Below are positions 55,740 to 64,000 of a stretch of 64,000 nt of DNA, in pieces; the stretch's first letter is position 1, and every line of letters begins with the position of its first letter. Origin of the DNA: Linum tenue (Eukaryota > Streptophyta > Magnoliopsida > Malpighiales > Linaceae). The position numbers and the translations under genes are program-made. Under the pieces are notes generated by a model. That model was not told the DNA's origin. It searched no databases and saw only the letters and a program-made list of their open reading frames with translations. Where the stretch lies: the NCBI GenBank assembly GCA_946122785.1, contig CAMGYJ010000006.1, positions 45,652,066-45,716,065 on the forward strand, given 5' to 3'.

Positions 55740-56127
55740 AATGAATTCTCAATGGATGATATCTTACATCTTCATCCTCAGTTAAATAGTTATATCTTTG
55801 ATGTGAAGATAGCTAAGAGATTGACTAAGCTTAAGGGAATCGTCAAGCTTTGTAGGGAAATAGTTGTGTAGAAGAAGTTTCGACCATTTCCATTAGCGTA
55901 TCGACTTGTGAAATTGACATTATTACCAGCCGCAATCGTAAGTGTTGAAAGAGTATTTTCCACAATGAACTAACTACGTAAAGAACACACTATAAAGTCA
56001 AATGAGTGCTGAAAGGGTGAATGATTTTTTAGTTGGATATGTTGAGAGTGGCATCTTAGATAGGTTGGATAATAAATGTGTTTTACAAACTTTTCAAGAT
56101 ATGAAAATAAGTTGCGGATCGTTGTAA
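55740..56127 (+). pseudogene. hAT transposase C-terminus (dimerisation domain)
   Basis: The frame around 55898-56127 reads YRLVKLTLLPAAIVSVERVF, then EHTIKSNE, RVNDFLVGYVESGI and QDMKISCGSL before a stop. This is the conserved C-terminal dimerisation region of ZMYM1-like hAT transposases. In-frame stops near 55867 and 55970 show decay. Confidence 0.85.
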
Positions 56128-56198
56128 ATATTAATTAAGTTTATTTTTTATATTTTCATTTCGAACCCACGTTAAGTAAAATTTTGGCTATGCCCCTG

Positions 56199-59090
56199 TC
56201 CGGGCTCCAGGGCCGATCACAACATGGACAAACATGGCTAATAAATTCTTGAACCGCTACCATACCCCATAGAAGACAACGGATTTGCAGAAGGAGATGA
56301 CCCACTTTGCGCAGGAGGATGATGAGACTCTCCAGGATGCTTGGGAGAGATACTCAGGTCTCTTTCTGAAGTGCCCGAACCACGGATTCAACGATGCCTT
56401 CAAGGTGGGCACCTTTTATCGAGCTCTCTTTCCCAAATACAAACAACTGATTGACTCGGTTTGCGACGGAAACATGCTGAACAAGACGCCCCCACAGTTG
56501 AACCACCTCTTTGAAGATATGAAAAAACAAGGTTATGACTGGGGGTCTACAAAGAGATCTCAACGAGCGGTAGGTCGTGGTGTGCATGCTGTGGACACTC
56601 AGTCATCTACCCTGGAGGATGTGGTCTCTAAGCTGGTTACAGCTTTTGACCGTAACAGGATGGTTCCAAGCTCAATTCAGCCTCAAGCGATGTACTATCA
56701 GTGGTGCAAGAGTATCAACAACATGGTAGAAGACTGTCAGGAGATGAGGGAGTCTACCTCACCCTAGGAGCAGTTGGAATTCATTAACAATGTCAGACGC
56801 GTCGACCCTTACAGCAACACTTACAAGTTACAACGAGGGGTAACGCTAGCATCCTGATTTGTCCTGGAGTGGCAACAAGAATCCCAAGCCACCAGGCTTC
56901 CAGGCTCTTGTAGCTGGTTACCAAACTAGAGATAGCCATACCAGTCCCACCCGGTCCAGGTCCAACATTAGTAGTCGCCTTAACAGCCCAGACAGAGGCA
57001 GGGCTTTCAACAGCAACAACTGTGGCAGTTTCAGCAGCCTAATGCAGCCCCGTTTACCCTAGCACCAATTGATCATATGTCAAAGATGCGAGATTTAGTT
57101 AACACATTTTCCAATTCCAACACACAGAAATTCATCAAGATAGACCAGTTCATGGATCTGGCAATAGGAAAGTTCATGGAACTTGAAGCCATGCAGAGAA
57201 CACTCAAAACTGGGCAGAGGAACACACATATTGTCCTGCAGGACAACCAGACCCAACTTGGTAGTGTGACTCAGTCCGTGGCACAACGCGTCCTGGGCAC
57301 CTTACCTGCTCAGCCCATGCCTAATCCCAGAGACCTGTAGTCCCACTGCAAGGCCATTACTACCAGGAGCGGGAAGGTGATCGTTGAGACCCCTATCCAG
57401 GTTAGACAGGAAGAGGAGAGACCTGCTTAAGCACTTCCAGTAGATGAGGAAGAAATGAAGAAGGAGAAAGAGGTGCCTACTCAAAAGCCACAACTAGTGG
57501 TGAAGGAGTATGTCCCTCAGCTCCCCTTCCCTACTCGGTTGCACAAAGACCAACTAGAGACTGAGTTTACCAAGTTCATGGCAATGCTCAAGCAGGTGAA
57601 CATAAGCATGCCCTTCATTGAGGCACTGTCAAAGATGCCCAAGTACACAAAGTTCATGAAGGATCTCGTCACTAACAAGAGAAAGCTTGGGGAGCTGTCA
57701 ACAGTGATGCTCAACAAGGAGTGTTCTGCCATCCCGCACAACAAGCTACTTGAGCATCACAAAGGCCCAGGGAGTTTTACTTTCCCTTGCATAATAGGTA
57801 GCTTTCATGTAGTAAAGTCCTTGGAGGATTTAGGCGCTAGCATAAATGTCATGCCATATAGACTCCTTAAGAATCTAGGCCTAGGTGAACCCAGTAATAC
57901 TAGGATGAGAATACAATTAGCTGATCGATCCATTGTGCATCTTAGGGGCATTGCATAGGATCTCATATTCACTATAGGGCCACTTGCATATCCTGTTGAC
58001 TTTGTGATTCTTGACATTAATGAAGATGTGGATGTGTCTTTGATTCTGGGTAGACCATTTCTTGCCACCATCAATGCACTCATTAACGTGAATAATGGCA
58101 AGTTGATTTTGAAGGCTAGGGTGAACAAATCACCTTCTTTGTTGCTGATAATCTGAAACACCCCCAGCTCCATGATAATTTGGATTATTGTGATGTGGTT
58201 GTTGATTTTGAGACCGTACTCGCCATCATGAGTGTGAATACTAATGATTTCCTTGAGTGTTGTCTTTTGCTAGGGGAATAGGCATCACATGGGCTGCAGT
58301 TGGCGGAGCTAGAGGAAGACGCGATCGAGGGGCAAGAAAATCCATTCAAGTCGATCTTTTTCTCGCCCTGGCACCACATTCTTAGAGGAGCCATTAGAGC
58401 TTGAGCTTAAGCCTCTCCCCTCTCAGCCGGAGTATTCATTTCTCCAGAAGGGGATTAAGCTCCCGGTGATCATCAGCTCAGAACTGACCCCCGAGCAAAA
58501 GAACAGTCTAGTGGCTCTGTTTCATAAGTATGTACGGGCCATGGCGTGGAATATCACTGATATTAGAGGCCTTAGCCCATCCTTCTGCTCCCACACAATG
58601 GTTAAGCCTGTCAGGAAGCCGCGATCATGAAGTGGATGGATGTCAGGATCATCTTTTCTGTATCTGAATAGCAATTCGTTCAGCCCCCTTCAAGTGGTCC
58701 CGAATAATGGCGGGATGATTGTGGTCCCAAACCAGAAGAACCAGATGATACCGATGCAGACTGTGACTAGGTGGCGTGTCTGCATCGGCTACCGCTGGTT
58801 GAATGATACCACCAGGGAGGAACATTTTTTGCTTTCATTTATTGATCAGATGCTGGAGAGGCTGGCGAGACACGAGTTATATTGCTTTCAAGATGGCATG
58901 CCTGGGTACTTCCAGATTCCCATCGTACCGGAGGACCAGACAAAGACCACTTTCAACTACCCCTTCGGAACCTTTGCGTATCGGCAAATTCCCTTCGAAT
59001 TTTGTAATGCACCAACGACATTCCAGCGATATATGATGGCGATCTTTGACCGAATGTGTAACACTCCAAATGTGGGTTTAAGTTTGACAC
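56199..59090 (+). pseudogene. Gypsy (Athila-like) gag-protease-RT, broken
   Basis: Starts inside gag just after the hAT end (PITTWTNMANKFLNRY). It continues through the gag core (56285-56580), a mutated knuckle YQWCKSINNMVEDC in which the first Cys and the His are lost, and the linker. The protease has DLGASINVMP near 57830. RT fingers and palm (GMIVVPNQKNQMIP near 58715, RVCIGYRWLND, CFQDGMPGYFQIP near 58890) end at MAIFDRMCNT near 59070, before the YxDD catalytic box. Stops lie at 56276, 56766, 57340, 57956 and elsewhere. It is closely related to the 35-kb and 47-kb gag-protease but, unlike them, is followed by polymerase. Confidence 0.85.
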
Positions 59091-59357
59091 ATAACAAATG
59101 AACAGGTTAGGTCGACAATTTCATATGAGAATTTGAATCACACCAAATGGGGACATTAGGATCAAGGCCTTATTAACCTACATGAACGAGTGCATAAGTT
59201 ATGGGCTTATAGATTCATTAACAGGGGAAAAATACTAAAGATACATGGACGGCTTAGGAATGGGGGCCAAGGGGGGATCAGATCCAGCACGATAAATGGA
59301 GTGGTTTAGGAACCATGAGTTAATAGGATTTGATCAGATTATAATAGGAATATATAT
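59091..59357. other. Unrecognised insert between RT and LTR fragment
   Basis: AT-rich sequence with no recognisable element or frame. It separates the RT remnant from the LTR. Confidence 0.4.
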
Positions 59358-60117
59358 TGATTCGGGCCTAAATGTACACTTTTCATACCCATTTCCCTTA
59401 GGCATTTGTGGCATTTGAGCAGCCGAAGTTCACAGCGAAAGCAAGGATTTCACGGTCATGAAGACCGTGAACCGGAGCCGTGGAATGTGAACTGGCCAGG
59501 TTCTAGAGCGTTTCTATAAGTCACTAGACTAAAGTCAGTTCACGGTCACACGACTGTGAACTGAAGCCAGAGACCGTGAACTGGCTAAGTGAAATGGCAC
59601 GTCTTTATTCGAGATCACAGACCCGCCATTAGTTTACGGCTGTGAACGAGCACAGTGAACTAAGTGCGACAGTGTATAAAAAGGGAGCTGAAAGGAGGAA
59701 GAGAAGGAGATACCTAGAGTAGAAGAGACCTTCTTCTTCTTCTTGAAATCTAGAGATAGAAAGCAACAAACTAAGAGGGAGAAGGAGCTAGGGTTTCTCT
59801 CCAAGTCAATATTTGGAAAGTTTCTCTTCAAAAGAGGATCACTACAAGCACAAAGGAGGATTGAAGCATCATAATGTTGGGTGTTGTAGACCCCTAACTT
59901 CTACCATGTAGTTGATTGTGTGGATTGGATGATTATGTGTGGATGTTGTTTAATTCGAGATTTGAGGTATTTTCATGGTGATTGTGCATTGTGTGTGCTT
60001 TTCAATCTATTGTGCTATTCTAACCTAGCCTAGAGGGAAACCTTCTTTTGAAAGAGGCTCAAATCGAGCTAGGTTTTCTTGGGAATTTCATGCCTCCTAT
60101 CTAGATTAATGCGGGAT
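59358..60117 (+). mobile_element. Truncated LTR, group 3, inside RT-RNase H
   Basis: Starts TGATTCGGGCC and follows the 31743 LTR through the palindrome array (TTCACGGTC ATGAA GACCGTGAA at about 59449-59471), TATAAAAAGG (59675-59684) and AGCTAGGGTTT, to a GAAAGAGGCT segment near 60049. There it stops short of the LTR end. RNase H coding resumes right after. Confidence 0.8.
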
Positions 60118-60857
60118 TTTAATGGCGTTTCATTGAGAACTTCTCAAAGATTGCATTACCACTTACAAAGCTTCTGGAGAAGGATGCTCCCTTCCTTTTC
60201 ACGAGGGAATGTTTTGAAGCATTCAACATCCTCAAGGCTAAGCTCACAAAAGGCCCCATAATGATTTCACCAGATTGGAGCCTTGCTTTCGAGGTTATGT
60301 GTGACGCTAGTGATTATGCAGTGGGGGCAGTGTTGGGACAAAGTCGGGGTAGGCATTTTCAACCCATCTGCTACGCCTGCAAGACGTTGAATGAGGGTCA
60401 AGAGAATTACACAACTACTGAAAAGGAGTGGTTGGCAGTCGTCTTTGCTTTTGACAATTTCATATCCTATCTTGTACTTTCAAAGGCTATTCTTTACACC
60501 GACCACTCCGCCATTCATTTCTTGATGAGCAAGGCAGATGCCAAGCCCATCTTGATCCGATGGATCCTACTTCTCCAAGAGTTTGATGTTCATATCAAAG
60601 ACAAAAAGGGAGCTGAAAATCTTGCGGCGGACCACCTCTCGCGACTCGAAGGTCCGAGAGGGAACACCTCCCAAAGAGAGATAAATGACACCTTCCCCAA
60701 TGAAAGGTTGTGCGTGCTTACCACTGTTGAGAGTGACACCCCGTGGTTCGCCGACTTTGCCAATTACTTGGTTGGAAGGCAACTGCCCCAGGGGTTGAAT
60801 ACAAATGAAAAGAGGAATTTCTTTGCTGATCTCCGATACTACTTCTAGGATGATCCC
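60118..60857 (+). pseudogene. Gypsy RNase H domain and start of connection
   Basis: Coding resumes at about 60130 with the RT tail (ENFSKIALPLTKLLEKDAPF). The RNase H domain follows, with Asp in CDASDYAVGAVLGQ (60303), Glu in TTEKEWLAV (60417) and Asp in YTDHSAIHFL (60498), then NLAADHLSRLEGP near 60620. The frame is open for 195 codons to TAG at 60846, where relatives have a Trp codon. It is cut 11 bases later by an LTR. Confidence 0.88.
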
Positions 60858-61963
60858 TGACTCAACCCGAATGAACCACTTTAGAACTCCCGATTAAGAC
60901 CCAAGTATAAACCTTAAACGGGTGTAGTATAGGGCAAGTTCATGTATCCCTACTTCGATTGTTTGTAACATTATATAGAGGTTGTTTTTTTTTGGTGAAA
61001 ACAATAATCTAAAGTTAAAGTGCTTGCAAAGATAAATGGATTTGACACTAATTGAGAAGGCTTCACCCGGGTGTTGCTCCCTCTAGCTAGCAATTACGAC
61101 TTGATGGATCGATTGGCCATGTGTGGTGAGGGGGTTGTAAACCGTAGGGAAGTCTAACAAGTAGCCAAAGCCACCCTCTTAGTCTCTATTTCGATGAAAA
61201 GGGATACGATCCAAGCCACCAATGTGACTCTCTCGACCTATCGACTACGGAGTGGTTAGACTTCACCCTTGAATCGGAGTTCGGACGACCACCCACAACC
61301 AAACCCTAGGTGCTAATACGAAATAGCTAGGAGGTTTGCCCTGCATTAACCTAACTAGGAGACAATGAATTTCCTAAGAAAATCCAGCATTCAAGCCTCT
61401 TTCAATGAAAGTAAGGGGGGTTTCTCTCTACCTAGGTTAGAATGGCAATCAGATTGACAGGCTTTCACACAACACAATCATTCATGAATAATGCCTCCCA
61501 TTCACATTAAACACAACCACATACAAATCATTCAATCCATACAAGCATTCACATAATTGTAGCTATGGTTTACAAACACCCAAGTGAAAGAAGGACTACT
61601 CCATTCTAGGAGACGGGAAAACACAAGGGAGAAGAAGGGAAACCATCAAAGAGATGCTAGCCTTGCTCCTTGTGTTAAAGAGATCCTCATTTGGGGGAGG
61701 AATTCCCAATTCCTTGCTCTAGTTCACGGTCTTAGTGACCATGAACTCACAGCCCAAACCGTGAACTGCTGCTGTTTCTACCATTTGACTTGATCTTTCA
61801 CCCTTTCGTCCAACTTTCGATTTCGGGGTTGGTTCCACCTGCCAAAGCCTGAAAAACACCAAAATAAGGCACACCCCAGCGTAAAACCAAACCTCCCGGA
61901 GTAAAAATACTTCAAACGAATAAGCAAACCGAGGGTAAAAAGTGTACAAATGAGCCCGAATCA
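60858..61963 (-). mobile_element. 3' LTR of Athila-like element (LTR group 3)
   Basis: On the minus strand it starts TGATTCGGGC next to the polypurine tract TAAGTGTGGGGGAG (61964-61977) and ends TTGAGTCA. At 1106 bp it is shorter than other group 3 LTRs (1367 and 1523 bp): the region around the TATA box is deleted. The motif array is reduced to about 61723-61770. It landed in the RNase H gene. The element continues to the right and leaves the window. Confidence 0.85.
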
Positions 61964-61977
61964 CTCCCCCACACTTA

Positions 61978-64000
61978 GACGTTTGCTTGTCCCCAAGCAA
62001 ACCATTTTCAACCTAGGTGATACCTCAACCAAACAAGATAACTTAGGGACAAATCAAAAGGCACAAAGCGATGAATCTTAATGACTATTTGGGCGTCAAC
62101 TCGTGAACTGCCTCAACAATACCGATATCCATCACAAATGACATTGGATTGCATAAAAAAATGGGCAAATGAAAAGTTATCACCCTGTTCACAAATCAAT
62201 GCAAGTCTCAACCGGACTACTCACCAACCACAACTAACCATGAAAAGAACTCAAGTCCAAGGAACAAAGAACGGGGCAACATAGGTCCTCACCGGCGTAA
62301 AATATGACATGCAAAACAAGAATGAATCACTCACTCTCGACTAGTGGGTTCAGGACCTTTTTGGTGCAAAAGATGTGCACAATCATCAACATTCAGCCCT
62401 ATCGTCTCTCCACCACGATGGCAACCTCTAAATGCTAGAGTTCACGGGACAATATCACTAGCTTGTCAGGAGGTCTTAGACACAGGTTCAAATGATTGGC
62501 AATTGTCTTGGACATGGGGAAAAGGCTTTTTGGGTGGTGGAAAACATGACATGAGGTCCTATATCTTCAACCTAAAACCCAAGGTTCAAAGGTCTCGACT
62601 AAGAACCTTTCCTACAAACAACGGCCACTAGCATACCACACTTCCCTTCTTCCAAACCACTACCAATCACGAACCACATTCAAGCACACATCTTCGGCCT
62701 ATCTTGCTATTCACATTTCAAACCTAGTAGTGAAGGAGGTCATCAAACAATTTAGGTGTTTCAATGGCTTGAGTGCCAAGAAACCCTTTCTAGAGCATAC
62801 ACTTAGACTTTTGTGACCACTCTCTACTTTTATTTACCCCATTTTATTACCTTTTTTCGTTTCTTTTTCTCTCTTTTTTCCGAGGGGGTACTAGAGAGCT
62901 AAACACATGCCACTTCTTTCATTTAACGAACAATTCTCTCCTTTTAAGAAATTTCCTCCAACACTACCTTCTCATTTCTAGCAAAAACCGTGCAAAACCA
63001 TCTATGTAGAACCTCAATGGAGCTCAAAAGCGAGAACTCCGAGACACAAGGAAGACTCACACTTTGACATGAAGAAAGGATGGGCGAGGGTCGTTCTTTC
63101 AATCACCATTAAGCTTGACAAGCATAAGCTCCTAGCATTAGTAGGACCCACAAAGTCACACGGCTCAAAGAGGTTGACTAGTGGATAAAATATTTAGGGA
63201 CAATCAACTTTTGGGCTTGGACTAATCCTATGCCTCCATCATACTCACTAGTGACATGGTAAATGTTACACACCATGGCGAGAGAGATCTATCACACATG
63301 AAAAAGACGATCGGCACAAAACTCACATGGCTACCTAGGCGCCTAATCATCTATTCCAATTTCAAAAACTTCAATGCATGGCAATTGTAACCAAGAAGTA
63401 ACCAAGTCAAGACATATATTCAATAAATCACACATGATAACTAAGCTTCTGCACAATCCTAATGCACTCTCAGTCATCATAATAGGATGCACTCGATTAC
63501 ATGTAACAACTCAAGATCGATGCCAAATAAGCACGAGATTCACCCACCAATCGGCCATTTTGATCATGCATTGCTTGGAGCCCTCAAATTTTTCAAATTT
63601 GGGCATACATCAAGGCTCCAAGCATTCACTCACACACACAAGCATAATAGTAAACTACCCCCCCCCCCCAAGTAAGCTCGACATTGCCCTCAATGGCATA
63701 AAATAGGGGTAGAATGATGTTACCGTATGGCTTGGTGAATGACGGTTGAAGAAATTCCTAGGATAGGATGTTTGAGCTTCAAGGGAGAAACAAAACAAAG
63801 CACAAACACATACACATTCTCGCTCGAGGCGAGGTTATTACACATAACAAGGGTTCACAAAATGATTCAACATAAATAACTCACAAGGTACTAGTTCACA
63901 CACTAATTAAGTAGAAAAGAAAAAGAAAAAGAAAAAGATTTCAGAGTTTGCAAGTGGAGAAGTGGGCCGAATGAAATCGGCTCTGGCACGTGTCTCCCTC
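61978..64000 (-). mobile_element. 3' internal non-coding part of Athila-like element
   Basis: Follows the layout of 44506-46894: GGGGACAAGCAAACG beside the polypurine tract, the TCACTCACTCTCGACTAGTGG segment near 62330, a T-rich run near 62850, and the conserved CGACATTGCCCTCAATGGC with an internal purine tract (C-run 63659-63669 on the plus strand). No gene is recognised. The gag region would lie beyond the window. Confidence 0.75.

Larger units (their letters stand above)
55063..56198 (+). mobile_element. hAT transposon, 5'-truncated
   Basis: Ends at 56198 with a terminus reading CAGGGGCATAGCCAAAAT in reverse complement, the usual end of plant hAT elements of the ZMYM-transposase type. It carries that transposase's C-terminus (55740-56127). 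The insertion lies in a gypsy gag that begins right after 56198. The left end and its 8-bp duplication are not found. A 23-bp tandem CCCTTCGGTCGAG pair (55166 and 55189) lies in its AT-rich left part. Confidence 0.75.

Overview
The window is nuclear DNA from a flowering plant. Three things show this: a split gene with plant GT..AG introns coding for a TPD1-like cysteine-rich secreted protein, LTR retrotransposons primed by tRNA-Asp and initiator tRNA-Met, and plant-type L1 LINE tails with RNase H. The species cannot be named from the sequence. There is one credible host gene. Nearly everything else is transposable-element DNA, much of it nested. A 10-base run of N at 11613-11622 marks an assembly gap.

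Layout. 1-2700: AT-rich element with degenerate terminal inverted repeats and a dense GTTAATAA/GTTGATAA word array. 3130-3960: AT-rich low-complexity repeats. 4020-5000: minus-strand LINE RNase H fragment split by a hAT-type MITE with near-matching 8-bp duplications. 5200-6986: 3' end and 3' LTR of a gypsy element. 7060-7785: minus-strand gypsy protease remnant, cut by a gypsy element with 5' LTR 7786-9151, tRNA-Asp PBS and broken gag-protease up to the gap. 11697-14510: MITE-like elements, a 5'-truncated LINE with a 13-bp target duplication and poly(A), and another LINE fragment. 15418-17964: the TPD1-like gene (3 exons, 238 aa). 18478-18885: dispersed repeat with a 51-bp tandem duplication.

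18891-28907 is one decayed Ty1/copia element interrupted by three insertions, each with a perfect 5-bp target duplication: a gag-only LTR element (19167-22154), a 1.7-kb TRIM-like element (23033-24718) and a solo gypsy LTR (24813-26335). 28908-43152 is plus-strand Athila-like Ty3/gypsy DNA, including a direct duplication of about 3.15 kb with 7.16-kb offset (32840-35986 and 40000-43152). 43153-55062 is a minus-strand LTR-internal-LTR-internal-LTR array of a non-autonomous Athila-like family. It carries an intact 910-codon gag-protease frame and no polymerase. 55063-60857 holds the end of a hAT transposon and a broken gypsy gag-protease-RT-RNase H. 60858-64000 is the 3' LTR and 3' internal part of a minus-strand element that runs off the window.

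The most striking signal lies inside the LTRs. Each gypsy LTR group carries its own self-complementary motif, repeated in the same part of the LTR and in several copies just upstream of a TATA-like box. Two groups share a 'half-site, full palindrome, inverted half-site' plan although their motifs are unrelated. In the 43-55 kb family the same units recur in the internal non-coding region. Other shared non-coding signals are a covarying hairpin just after the gag-protease stop codon and two purine tracts per element.
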